Shown here piece after piece: positions 45,661 to 53,775 of a stretch of DNA of 64,000 nt. This DNA is from Flavobacterium sp. ACN2. Its GTDB lineage: Bacteria > Bacteroidota > Bacteroidia > Flavobacteriales > Flavobacteriaceae. The stretch is from NCBI RefSeq assembly GCF_002303885.1, contig NZ_MRCM01000002.1, positions 248,001 to 312,000 of the forward strand, given 5' to 3'. A program made the position numbers and the translations under genes. The first letter of the stretch is position 1. The number at the start of each line of letters is the position of its first letter. The notes under the pieces were generated by a model. It saw only the letters and a list, made by a program, of their open reading frames with translations, searched no databases and was not told the DNA's origin.

Positions 45661-46563
45661 TTACAATAATTTAGATAATGTTTTTAAACTCAATATTATA
45701 ATTAGAACTCCAACTGCAACCATCATTGGTTTTCTTTTGATTCTATTTACCAAATAAGCTGCTATTGGCGCTGAAATAACTCCTCCTAAAATCAATCCGA
45801 TAATGATCTGCCAACCGTGAATTCCGCCAAAAAGCATGAAAGTAATTCCGCTAGCAAACGAAATCGCAAACTCAGCTGCATTCACAGAACCTATGGTATA
45901 TTTCGGATTTCTTCCTCTTCCTAACAATGTTGAAGTCACAATTGGCCCCCAGCCTCCTCCTCCAACAGAATCCATGAAACCTCCAAACACTGCCAAAACT
46001 CCTAGTTTCTTAGTTTTCTTTTTAACAACACTTTTTCTCAAAGCTTTTCTGATAATTACAACTGCCAGAATAATCATGTAAACCGCAATAAATGGTTTAA
46101 TAATATCTCCGTCAATAACATCGGATAATAAATAAGCTCCTGTAATTGATCCTAAAACTCCAGGAATCAATAAGTGTTTGACCAATTTTTTATTGATGTT
46201 TCCAAAGCGGTGGTGCGAAAGCGCCGATGCTCCAGTTGTAAACATTTCTGAAACGTGAACTGCCGTACTGCTCAAAACTGGCGAAACTCCATAAGCCAAT
46301 AAAAATGACGTAGAAGTTGCTCCATATCCCATTCCTAAAGCACCATCTACCAATTGAGCAAAAGCACCAATTAAAAAAAACGCTAAAAGATTTTCATCAA
46401 GCCCCTGAACAAAACCATCCCACGAAAATTCAGCGTGATGATTATAAATTAATGTAACTGCCAAACCTAACAATAAAACAACAGGTATTACAACCCACAA
46501 TTTTTCCTTTAATAAAGAATCAGACTTTACTATCGTGTTGTTTAACTTAAGTTCATTTTCCAT
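45661..46563 (-). CDS. TSUP (TauE/SafE) family permease, first gene of the sulfate-assimilation operon
   Basis: This 300-aa inner-membrane protein has about eight helices. Conserved Gly/Asp segments such as AQLVDGALGMGYGATSTSFLLAYG and FGGFMDSVGGGGWGPIVTSTLL are typical of TSUP transporters of sulfur-containing anions. As the leading gene of the cysHDN-sulfite reductase operon it probably imports sulfate, or exports sulfite. The promoter at 46626-46656 lies 63-93 bp upstream. Confidence 0.87.
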   Translation of the reverse strand: MENELKLNNTIVKSDSLLKEKLWVVIPVVLLLGLAVTLIYNHHAEFSWDGFVQGLDENLLAFFLIGAFAQLVDGALGMGYGATSTSFLLAYGVSPVLSSTAVHVSEMFTTGASALSHHRFGNINKKLVKHLLIPGVLGSITGAYLLSDVIDGDIIKPFIAVYMIILAVVIIRKALRKSVVKKKTKKLGVLAVFGGFMDSVGGGGWGPIVTSTLLGRGRNPKYTIGSVNAAEFAISFASGITFMLFGGIHGWQIIIGLILGGVISAPIAAYLVNRIKRKPMMVAVGVLIIILSLKTLSKLL

Positions 46564-46625
46564 ATTTTAAGAATTGTTTTTGCTCTTAAAAATCCATTAC
46601 CCTATCGGCTTAGTAGATTACTTTG

Positions 46626-46656
46626 CAAAAGTACTATATATTTCGAAATATCAAAA
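46626..46656 (-). promoter_or_regulatory. Promoter of the sulfate-assimilation operon with an internal palindrome
   Basis: On the minus strand TTTTG and TACTTTTG (46633-46626) are separated by 18 bp, matching the Bacteroidota -33/-7 consensus. The spacer contains the perfect 14-bp palindrome ATATTTCGAAATAT (46638-46651), a position where a bound repressor would block RNA polymerase. The divergent side leads to a second TSUP gene. Confidence 0.7.
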
Positions 46657-46873
46657 CAATATATTTACTTTTTTACATAAGCTATCCTCTTATAAACCAA
46701 GTTAAAAGAGATTTAAAAAAGAATTAGTGATTATTTTAACAAATTAAATGCTGCCTCTTACTATTTTAACAACATGTTCCAATTTTGTGATCCACAAAAA
46801 TACACATTTAATCTCTACAAAATCTATAGGATAATTATAAAATTGTTATTATTTTAGCGGCAAATAATTTTTC

Positions 46874-47656
46874 ATGGATTTTCAGATCGGTCTTGTAATA
46901 GCAGGTTTAGCAGTTGGTTTTATTGTTGGGTTAACAGGTGTTGGAGGAGGCTCTTTAATGACTCCTATTTTATTATATTTCGGCATTTCTCCAACAACCG
47001 CAGTAGGAACCGATTTACTATACGCTGCTTTTACCAAAGCTGGAGGAATATTTGTACACAATAAAAAAGGGAACATCAACTGGAAAATCACGGGCTGGCT
47101 GACTTTAGGTAGCGTTCCCGCCGCTTTAGTAACTTTATGGATTTTACATAGCATTAAAACCGACATAGAAACTATAAATAGGGTTATTAAGTATAGTTTA
47201 GGATGGGCTTTACTGTTTACTTCTATAGCGATTATATTCAAAAAGAAACTTTTAGTTTTTTCTCAAAAACATGCTGGAGATAAATTTCATAGTGAAAGCA
47301 CTACACAAAACATGCTTACCATTGGAATTGGAGTTTTATTAGGAGCAACCGTAACTTTAACCTCTATTGGTGCTGGAGCATTAGGTACTGTGACTTTGTT
47401 TTTTCTTTATCCATTATTACCAACTCCTCGTTTAGTTGGAACCGAAATTGCACATGCTGTTCCTTTAACTTTAGTAGCTGGAATTGGCCATGCTTCTATG
47501 GGGAATTTAGATTTAGGATTATTGGGTCAATTATTAATGGGATCACTTCCTGGAATATACATGGGAAGTATGCTAAGCGGAAAAGTGCCAGATCAATTTC
47601 TAAGAAATGCAATCGCAGTAATGCTTTTCTTAGCTGGATACAAATTGATATTTTAA
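46874..47656 (+). CDS. TSUP (TauE/SafE) family permease, second paralogue
   Basis: This 260-aa inner-membrane protein has about seven or eight helices. GFIVGLTGVGGGSLMTPILL and GVLLGATVTLTSIGAGALGTV are the duplicated TSUP motifs. It is transcribed divergently from the sulfate operon and is more typical of the YfcA branch than the leading permease, so the two probably move different sulfur compounds or directions. The divergent gap of 310 bp holds the cys promoter and otherwise only A/T-rich sequence. Confidence 0.83.
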   Translation: MDFQIGLVIAGLAVGFIVGLTGVGGGSLMTPILLYFGISPTTAVGTDLLYAAFTKAGGIFVHNKKGNINWKITGWLTLGSVPAALVTLWILHSIKTDIETINRVIKYSLGWALLFTSIAIIFKKKLLVFSQKHAGDKFHSESTTQNMLTIGIGVLLGATVTLTSIGAGALGTVTLFFLYPLLPTPRLVGTEIAHAVPLTLVAGIGHASMGNLDLGLLGQLLMGSLPGIYMGSMLSGKVPDQFLRNAIAVMLFLAGYKLIF

Positions 47657-47674
47657 TCGTCATAAACAAAACAA

Positions 47675-47712
47675 AAAAGACCATTTCAAATTTAGAAATG
47701 GTCTTTTGTTTT
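47675..47712. terminator. Bidirectional terminator between the TSUP and rrf2 genes
   Basis: The stem AAAGACCATTTC/GAAATGGTCTTT has A- and T-runs on both sides, between convergent genes. Confidence 0.85.
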
Positions 47713-47730
47713 TATAAATTAAAGTATTTT

Positions 47731-48141
47731 CTAAAATGCAATGTCTGCCAAAGAATTACTTTCTAATATTTTAAGTGTATTATCACGAACTTCTGTCATT
47801 AAACGTCTAGCAGCACAAGTTGATTCATCATCGCAATCGTCACATCTTTCGTAAAAATTATGACTTGCACAAGGCAGTAACGCAATTGGACCTTCAAGAA
47901 TTCGGTACACTTTTGCCATGCTGATATCTTTTGGATCTTTTATCAAATAATAACCTCCTCCTTTTCCTTTTTTAGCACCAAGGAAACCCGAGTTTCTTAA
48001 CAGCAGTAAAATACTTTCTAAAAATTTTATCGAAATATGTTCGCTTTTCGCAATTTCGGCAATCTGAACTGGATCATTATTTTCGCGTCTTGCTAAATAA
48101 GTCAAAGCTTTGATTCCGTATTTTGTCTTTTTTGAAAGCAT
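47731..48141 (-). CDS. Rrf2-family transcriptional regulator with four C-terminal cysteines
   Basis: This 136-aa winged-helix regulator shows MLSKKTKYGIKALTYLA, the recognition region ISIKFLESILLLLRNSGFLGAKKGKGGGYYL, and a Cys cluster C91, C100, C103, C109. IscR-type Rrf2 proteins bind a 2Fe-2S cluster through three Cys in this region, while CymR-type members sense cysteine supply through the cysteine synthase. Its place beside the sulfate operon suggests that it controls it. The target could be the palindrome at 46638-46651. Both are inference from position. Confidence 0.85.
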   Translation of the reverse strand: MLSKKTKYGIKALTYLARRENNDPVQIAEIAKSEHISIKFLESILLLLRNSGFLGAKKGKGGGYYLIKDPKDISMAKVYRILEGPIALLPCASHNFYERCDDCDDESTCAARRLMTEVRDNTLKILESNSLADIAF

Positions 48142-48201
48142 CTTTATGTTTTAGATTCCAGCTTTTCAAGAGTTAATTGATTGCTGTAAATTATTAAACA
48201 A

Positions 48202-48236
48202 CAAAAATATGCTTTTTGTTTGAACAATCACAAAAG
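48202..48236 (-). promoter_or_regulatory. Promoter of the rrf2 gene
   Basis: On the minus strand CTTTTG (48236-48231) and TATTTTTG (48209-48202) match the -33/-7 Bacteroidota pattern with about 21 bp spacing. The 5' UTR is about 55 nt. Confidence 0.5.
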
Positions 48237-48262
48237 AATAAAGTTAAATTCTACTAGTTCTA

Positions 48263-48766
48263 TCAAATTACTTCTTTTTCTCCAATCAAATCAATCTGAT
48301 AGAAGATTTTCATATCTTTTTCAAGCTCTCTTCTCACTACCACATAAGTTTTTGATATAGAATCATGCCAGAAACTGCCAGATTTTCCTAAAAATGATAA
48401 TACATCAAAAGGAATTACGCGACATAAGGTACGAATAAGAATCTTAATAAAATTTGGTTTCATACCATTTTCAGTAACGACCACCAAACCCGTAGCAAAT
48501 TTGCCCATAGTAGTACCAAAAAAGCACTCCATAAAAAAATAATTAAGCATCAAAAAAGTAAAAAATGCTAAATAAGTAGAATCAGTAACAAATCTTTTCC
48601 AAATGGAGAATATATCCCAATTAAAAATATTTCCGATTATTACAATTACAAAACCAGAAACAAAAATTGAAATAATTGTAAAAATAAAATCAACAATACT
48701 CCCTTCAAAACGTTTTCTATCTGAAGCAAGTAACTTTTTATCAAGAATGTAAATTCTATCGCTCAT
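48263..48766 (-). CDS. RDD family membrane protein
   Basis: This 167-aa protein has two to three membrane helices. The RDD-like elements are KRFEGSIVDFIFTII at the start, YFFMECFFGTTMGKFATGLVVV in the middle and RTLCRVIPFDVLSFLGKSGSFWHDSISKT near the end. The function of RDD proteins is poorly defined; some are Na+/H+ antiporters or envelope factors. It is probably monocistronic, with a terminator upstream at 48829-48880 separating it from metZ. Confidence 0.78.
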   Translation of the reverse strand: MSDRIYILDKKLLASDRKRFEGSIVDFIFTIISIFVSGFVIVIIGNIFNWDIFSIWKRFVTDSTYLAFFTFLMLNYFFMECFFGTTMGKFATGLVVVTENGMKPNFIKILIRTLCRVIPFDVLSFLGKSGSFWHDSISKTYVVVRRELEKDMKIFYQIDLIGEKEVI

Positions 48767-48828
48767 AAACTAATCGACATTAATATTCTCAGTCTAAAAC
48801 AAAAGTATATTTTTTATAGAACAATCTT

Positions 48829-48880
48829 AAAAAAAAGACGATTTTCAATAGTAAAACTTACTATCAAAAATCGTCTTTAT
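48829..48880 (-). terminator. Terminator of the metX-thrA-metZ operon
   Basis: The stem AAAGACGATTTT/AAAATCGTCTTT with an inner TAGTAA/TTACTA stem has a U-tract for minus-strand RNA, 39 bp past the metZ stop. Confidence 0.85.
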
Positions 48881-48918
48881 ATATAGAAATCTAAAATCTT
48901 AAGTCTAAAATTTAAAAT

Positions 48919-50091
48919 TTAAGAAAGTGCTTGTTTTAAATCTGCAATTACATCTTCAACAGTCTCCAAACCAACAGAAACACGAACCAAACCTTGCGTG
49001 ATTCCCACTGCTAATTGATCTTCTTCAGATAATTTGCTGTGTGTTGTAGAAGCTGGATGCGTAACAATTGTTCTTGTATCTCCAATATTTGCTGATAACG
49101 AACAAAGTTGAATTGAGTTCAAGAATTTTCTTCCTGCTTCGATTCCGCCTTTAATTTCGAATGCGATGATGTTTCCACCTGCTTTCATTTGCTTTTTAGC
49201 AATTTCATATTGTGGATGCGATTTCAAGAACGGGTATTTTACGCTGTTTACATTTGGATGGCTTTCTAAAAATTCAGCTACTTTTAGAGCATTTTCGCAG
49301 TGTCTATCAACACGAACTGCTAATGTTTCTAAACTTTTTGAAAGAACCCAAGCATTAAATGGTGATAAAGCTGGTCCTGTATTTCTAGAGAACAAATAAA
49401 TCTGTCTGATTAACTCTGCATCTCCAACTGTTACTCCACCTAAAACGCGTCCTTGTCCATCAATTAATTTTGTTGCTGAATGGATAACCAAATGCGCTCC
49501 AAATTTAATTGGCTGTTGTAAATATGGTGTTGCAAAACAGTTGTCGATTATCAAAATCAAATTGTGTTTTTTAGCAATATTTCCTAACAATTCTAAGTCA
49601 ATTACATCAACTCCTGGATTTGTTGGAGATTCGGCGTATAATATTTTGGTATTGGGCTTAATAAAGCTTTCGATTGTTTCTGGCTTATTGATTTCGAAAT
49701 AAGAAGTTTCGATATTCCATTTTGGAAAATAAGTCATAAACAAAGCGTGAGTAGAACCAAAAACACTGCTTGCAGAAACAATATGATCTCCAGAATTTAA
49801 CAAAGCTGCAAAAGTAGAATATACTGCCGCCATTCCTGTTGCAAAAGCATAACCAGACTCAGCCCCTTCCATTTTACAGATCTTATCTACAAACTCCGAA
49901 GTGTTTGGATTACTGAAACGGCTATAAATATTTCTTTCTTTTTCTTCTGTAAAAGAAGCCCTCATATCTTCAGCATCTTCAAAAACGAAGCTTGATGAAA
50001 GGTACAAAGGCACCGAATGTTCTAAATATTGTGATCTCTCTAATTGTGTTCTAATGGCTTGTGTTTCAAAACCAAATTCTTCTGTATTCAT
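48919..50091 (-). CDS. metZ: O-succinylhomoserine sulfhydrylase / cystathionine gamma-synthase family
   Basis: This is a 390-aa PLP enzyme of the Cys/Met metabolism family. The PLP lysine lies in HSATKLIDGQGRVLGG. The substrate region includes YSRFSNPNTSEF, GMAAVYSTFAALLNSGDH and SLGVETVEDVIADL-like ends. It condenses activated homoserine with sulfide (MetZ) or cysteine (MetB). With metX for acetylhomoserine and a second enzyme MetY nearby, the exact acyl donor is uncertain. An upstream ATG at 50121 would add ten Lys/Gln-rich residues; ATG at 50091 fits MNTEEFGFETQAIRTQ. It is last in the SAM-I-controlled operon. Confidence 0.85.
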   Translation of the reverse strand: MNTEEFGFETQAIRTQLERSQYLEHSVPLYLSSSFVFEDAEDMRASFTEEKERNIYSRFSNPNTSEFVDKICKMEGAESGYAFATGMAAVYSTFAALLNSGDHIVSASSVFGSTHALFMTYFPKWNIETSYFEINKPETIESFIKPNTKILYAESPTNPGVDVIDLELLGNIAKKHNLILIIDNCFATPYLQQPIKFGAHLVIHSATKLIDGQGRVLGGVTVGDAELIRQIYLFSRNTGPALSPFNAWVLSKSLETLAVRVDRHCENALKVAEFLESHPNVNSVKYPFLKSHPQYEIAKKQMKAGGNIIAFEIKGGIEAGRKFLNSIQLCSLSANIGDTRTIVTHPASTTHSKLSEEDQLAVGITQGLVRVSVGLETVEDVIADLKQALS

Positions 50092-50112
50092 TGTGTGTTG
50101 TTTTTTTGTTTT

Positions 50113-50148
50113 TTGTTTCAAGTTTCAGGTTTCGAGTTTCAGGTTTTA
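50113..50148. repeat. Short-period repeat (GTTTCAAG type)
   Basis: TTTCAAGTTTCAGGTTTCGA-like words lie upstream of metZ, the same family as 43774 and 44808. Confidence 0.5.
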
Positions 50149-50233
50149 AAAACAGAAATCTAAACTAAAACAAGTCAATTATTTATGCGCAATCTGAGCA
50201 TTTTGTAATTATCTAATTGACTAATTATCTAAT

Positions 50234-50659
50234 TTATAAAGCTTCGTTATTCAAGACAACTTTGTACTTAATAGTTGCCGTTGGCTCAACCGTTTTAGCT
50301 ACCGAACAGTATTTCTCGAAAGAAAGCTGTGCTGCTTTTTTTGCTTTTTCGGGGTTGATTTCTCCTTCTAAATAAAAAACCACATCGATTTCTTTAAAAG
50401 GTTTTGCTTCTTCGATTTGAACTCGTGTTCCTTCAACCTCAGCATTAAAAGAAGTGATTTCCTGACGCTGTTTTTTTAAGATCGAAATCATATCAATAGC
50501 GCTGCATCCAGCAACTCCCATTAATACCAATTCCATTGGGCTTGCACCTAAATCGCTTCCGCCAAATTCGGCTCTGCTGTCAACGTCAACTACGTGTCCG
50601 CGTTCATTTTTTACTTTAAAATGAAATGCGTCATTTACTCTGTTTAAACTTACTTTCAT
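50234..50659 (-). CDS. OsmC family protein
   Basis: This 141-aa protein is of the OsmC/Ohr superfamily, thiol peroxidases that detoxify organic hydroperoxides. The two conserved cysteines are in GVAGCSAIDMISILKKQRQ and KYCSVAKTVEPTATI. It lies within the metX-thrA-metZ operon with short gaps. A link to sulfur metabolism is possible, because OsmC-like proteins can also react with persulfides, but this is inference. Confidence 0.87.
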   Translation of the reverse strand: MKVSLNRVNDAFHFKVKNERGHVVDVDSRAEFGGSDLGASPMELVLMGVAGCSAIDMISILKKQRQEITSFNAEVEGTRVQIEEAKPFKEIDVVFYLEGEINPEKAKKAAQLSFEKYCSVAKTVEPTATIKYKVVLNNEAL

Positions 50660-50683
50660 TGTGTTGTTATTTTTTTGTTTTTT

Positions 50684-51334
50684 TTATTCTGTATTTGAAT
50701 CAATATTTTTTGTTCTTTCAATAACATTGATTTTGTTTTCTATATTAATATGAAAATAGTCATTTAATAAAATAAGTAGACCTATTACCCATATAATTAT
50801 TAATGCATGAATACGATATTTCAATATAAAACTATTCTCAATATTTCTATTTCTACTTTTCGCTATTAAAGGCAAAAAAATCAAAAAGAGAAGCAATGAA
50901 TTCCACAATATTGAAAAAATCAACGTAAACATAATACTATCGTTCACACCAGGAATTACTATCGATTCTTTGTTGTCATCGGGATCAACATAAACCATAA
51001 TTCTTTTGCTTTCTTTTAAAACAAGAAACAAAGTATCATGGTCTTCTACATTACTCAAACCGTAACCAAACCCGATTCTATTTCCCCAATATTTTTGCGC
51101 TCCTATTACATAAGAATATTTAATCGCAACTTCGTACGAAGTACTCCCTTTTCTAGAATATGAATTCATATCGACTTTTTCGATATTCGCTGGAACTTGG
51201 ATCCAATTTTCAGCTTGCACTCCCTTTATGATAGTGTAGAAACTAAAAAACAAAGTTCCCAAGCCAACTATTACAAAAGGACCGAGAAATAATATTCCAC
51301 AGCCCCAACCTTGCAAAAAAGTCTTAATTTTCAA
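50684..51334 (-). CDS. DUF3592 membrane protein
   Basis: This 216-aa protein has three predicted membrane segments: about 12-35 (LGPFVIVGLGTLFFSFYTII), about 125-148 (MFTLIFSILWNSLLLFLIFLPL) and about 165-185. Between the first two lies an extracytoplasmic beta domain with WIQVPANIEKVDMNSYSRKG, YVIGAQKYWGNRIGFGYG and VYVDPDDNKESIVIPG, which is the DUF3592 pattern. Function unknown. It sits 25 bp after thrA and 24 bp before osmC, so it is in the methionine operon. Confidence 0.75.
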   Translation of the reverse strand: MKIKTFLQGWGCGILFLGPFVIVGLGTLFFSFYTIIKGVQAENWIQVPANIEKVDMNSYSRKGSTSYEVAIKYSYVIGAQKYWGNRIGFGYGLSNVEDHDTLFLVLKESKRIMVYVDPDDNKESIVIPGVNDSIMFTLIFSILWNSLLLFLIFLPLIAKSRNRNIENSFILKYRIHALIIIWVIGLLILLNDYFHINIENKINVIERTKNIDSNTE

Positions 51335-51359
51335 TTTCTATGTAAATCTAAAATTTCAA

Positions 51360-53774
51360 TTATCCTTTATCAGACAATCTCAAAATATCTCCGAAAACCC
51401 CTCTTGCTGTTACTGCAGAACCTGCACCGGCTCCCTGAATAACGATTGGACGATCTCCGTATGATTCTGTATAAATTTCGAAGAAAGAATCAGAACCTTT
51501 TAATCCGCCCAATGCAGTATCTTTTGGTACTGAAACCAATTTTACTTCTAGATTTCCTTTGTCATTCTGCAAATCTCCAGACAACTCACCTATATATCTC
51601 AAGACATGGTTTGGCTGTTGCTCTGCTTTTATTTTAGCATAAATTGGATCGAATTCTTTTAATTTCGTCAAGAAATCGGCAGCACTTCCTTCACGTAAGT
51701 GTTCTGGAATTAAATTCTGAATTGAGATTTCTTCAAACTCATTTTGCAAATCTAATTCTCTAGCTAAAATTAATAATTTTCTACCAACGTCATTTCCGCA
51801 TAAATCCTCACGCGGATCTGGTTCTGTATATCCGTTATCAATTGCTTCTTGCAAGATTTCGCTAAAAGGAGCATCTTTCGCAGAGAAATTATTGAATAAA
51901 TAACTTAATGTTCCAGAGAAAACTCCTTTAATTTTTGTGATATTTTCTCCCGAAAGGTGCAATAATTTAATCGTATCAATTAACGGTAATCCTGCCCCTA
52001 CATTGGTTTCGTATAAGTAATTCTTTTGATTTTCTGCCAAAGCTTTTCTCAATTCTTTATAAAAACCATACGTCAAAGTATTCGCTACTTTATTCGAAGA
52101 AATCAAATCGAAACTGCTTTCTACAAGCGGAATATAATTCTCAACGAAAGTCGCACTTGCTGTATTATCAATTGCAATTAAGTTCTCTAAATGGTGTTCG
52201 TTTGCGTAAGCAATAATATCTTTAATCGTGTAAGCTTCGCCTTTTGTTTGAATATCGTTTTTCCAGTTATCTGTAACACCATATTTGTTTAAAAGCAACT
52301 TTTTAGAATTTGCGATAGCAAACACATTCAGCTTAATATCTTTACGTTTTTCGATTGCTGCAGCCGATTCTAAAATTTGATTAATCAAAGTTCCTCCTAC
52401 TAGTCCATGACCGAAAATAGCAATGTTGATCTTTTTCGAAACTCCAAAAATCTCTCCGTGAATTACGTTTAAAGCTTTATTTAATTCTTCTTTTTTAACA
52501 ACCAAACTCACGTTTTTTCCCGTTACGGTGTTGTTAAACAAAATCGGAACAATTTTATTTTTAATTAAAGCGGTGTATGGTTTATGGAAAGTACTCAAAT
52601 CTTGTCCGATTATCGAAATTACCGATACATTATCTGTTACCGTAATCTGATTTACGTCTTTAGAATAGAAGTCATTTTCGAATTCTTTTTCTAATTCTAC
52701 CATTGCAAGAGTAGCTTTTTCTGTTGCCACAACCAATCCGATTCCTCTTTCTGAAGAACCTTGCGAAATGATACTTACACTGATATTGTGATCTCCCATT
52801 ACTTTAAAAATTCGAGCATCAACTCCTGCTTTTCCAAGTAATCCACGTCCTTCAAGATTTACAAGAGAGACATTTTCTAAAACAGAAAGCGTTTTAATTC
52901 CTTCTTTAGAAGAATCAGATGTAATTAAAGTTCCACGGTTTTCGTGGTTGAAAGTATTTAAAATACGAAGCGGAATATTCTTTTCTAACAAAGGAATAAT
53001 TGTCTTCGCATGAAGAATCGTTGCACCAAAATTTGCCAGCTCATTTGCTTCATTGAAAGATAAATATTCAATCTTCTTAGCATCGGCAACCAAATCTGGG
53101 TTTGCTGTATAGATTCCGTCTACGTGCGTGAAGTTTTGTAATTCTTCTGCATTTAAATAATTTGCGATTAACGAAGCGGTATAGTTACTGCCATTTCTAC
53201 CTAAAGTAGTTGTGTCGTTGTTGTTGTTTGAGCCAATGAAGCCTGTAACTATATTAACCGTTTCGCCGTTATGTTCTTTAAAATAATTGACTACGTTTTT
53301 CTTTGAAAGCTGTTCTAAAGGCTGAGCATCGCCAAATTTAGAATCTGTTTTCAACAAATCTCTTGTATCTACAAAATTGGCAGGAATTCCTTTTTCCAAT
53401 AAAATTGCTGTCAATAATTTAGCCGAAAGCAATTCGCCTTTAGATAAAATCTGGTCTTTGATTTTTTTGCTGTAATCTCCAATTAAACTTACTCCTTCAA
53501 AAAGTTTGTCTAATACATTAAATTCTTCCGATAAATCAACATTCGGATAATCTGATATTTGATATTTTTTAAAATTCTCTAATAATTCCTTGTAACTGCC
53601 GTTTTTAGCAGCAATGCTCAAAATAAACTCTAATTCGTCTGTAGCATTTCCGCGTGCAGAAACCACAACGGCAATTTTTTCACCTTGACTTACTTTATCA
53701 GAAATGATTGAAACAACTTTGTTAAGTCCTTCTCCGTTTGCTAACGATTTACCTCCAAATTTTAATACTTTCAT
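51360..53774 (-). CDS. thrA: Bifunctional aspartokinase / homoserine dehydrogenase
   Basis: This 804-aa fusion catalyses the first and third steps from aspartate to homoserine. The aspartokinase is at about 1-285 (KFGGKSLA, SARGNATDE, TTLGRNGSNYTA), ACT regulatory domains at about 295-450, and homoserine dehydrogenase at about 455-800. The dehydrogenase shows GHGLVGGTLI, FSGTLSYLFN and TEPDPREDLCGNDVGRK with the catalytic acids and Lys intact. The usual KFGGTS of aspartokinases reads KFGGKS here. It starts 1 bp after the metX stop, so translation is probably coupled. It supplies homoserine to MetX. Confidence 0.95.
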   Translation of the reverse strand: MKVLKFGGKSLANGEGLNKVVSIISDKVSQGEKIAVVVSARGNATDELEFILSIAAKNGSYKELLENFKKYQISDYPNVDLSEEFNVLDKLFEGVSLIGDYSKKIKDQILSKGELLSAKLLTAILLEKGIPANFVDTRDLLKTDSKFGDAQPLEQLSKKNVVNYFKEHNGETVNIVTGFIGSNNNNDTTTLGRNGSNYTASLIANYLNAEELQNFTHVDGIYTANPDLVADAKKIEYLSFNEANELANFGATILHAKTIIPLLEKNIPLRILNTFNHENRGTLITSDSSKEGIKTLSVLENVSLVNLEGRGLLGKAGVDARIFKVMGDHNISVSIISQGSSERGIGLVVATEKATLAMVELEKEFENDFYSKDVNQITVTDNVSVISIIGQDLSTFHKPYTALIKNKIVPILFNNTVTGKNVSLVVKKEELNKALNVIHGEIFGVSKKINIAIFGHGLVGGTLINQILESAAAIEKRKDIKLNVFAIANSKKLLLNKYGVTDNWKNDIQTKGEAYTIKDIIAYANEHHLENLIAIDNTASATFVENYIPLVESSFDLISSNKVANTLTYGFYKELRKALAENQKNYLYETNVGAGLPLIDTIKLLHLSGENITKIKGVFSGTLSYLFNNFSAKDAPFSEILQEAIDNGYTEPDPREDLCGNDVGRKLLILARELDLQNEFEEISIQNLIPEHLREGSAADFLTKLKEFDPIYAKIKAEQQPNHVLRYIGELSGDLQNDKGNLEVKLVSVPKDTALGGLKGSDSFFEIYTESYGDRPIVIQGAGAGSAVTARGVFGDILRLSDKG

Positions 53775-53775
53775 T

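Noticed and set aside
46564..46625. CTACTAAGCCGATAGGGT in the leader of the sulfate operon as a riboswitch
   Set aside because: It has no S-box or SAM-II blocks, no terminator and is too short; recorded only as 5' UTR.
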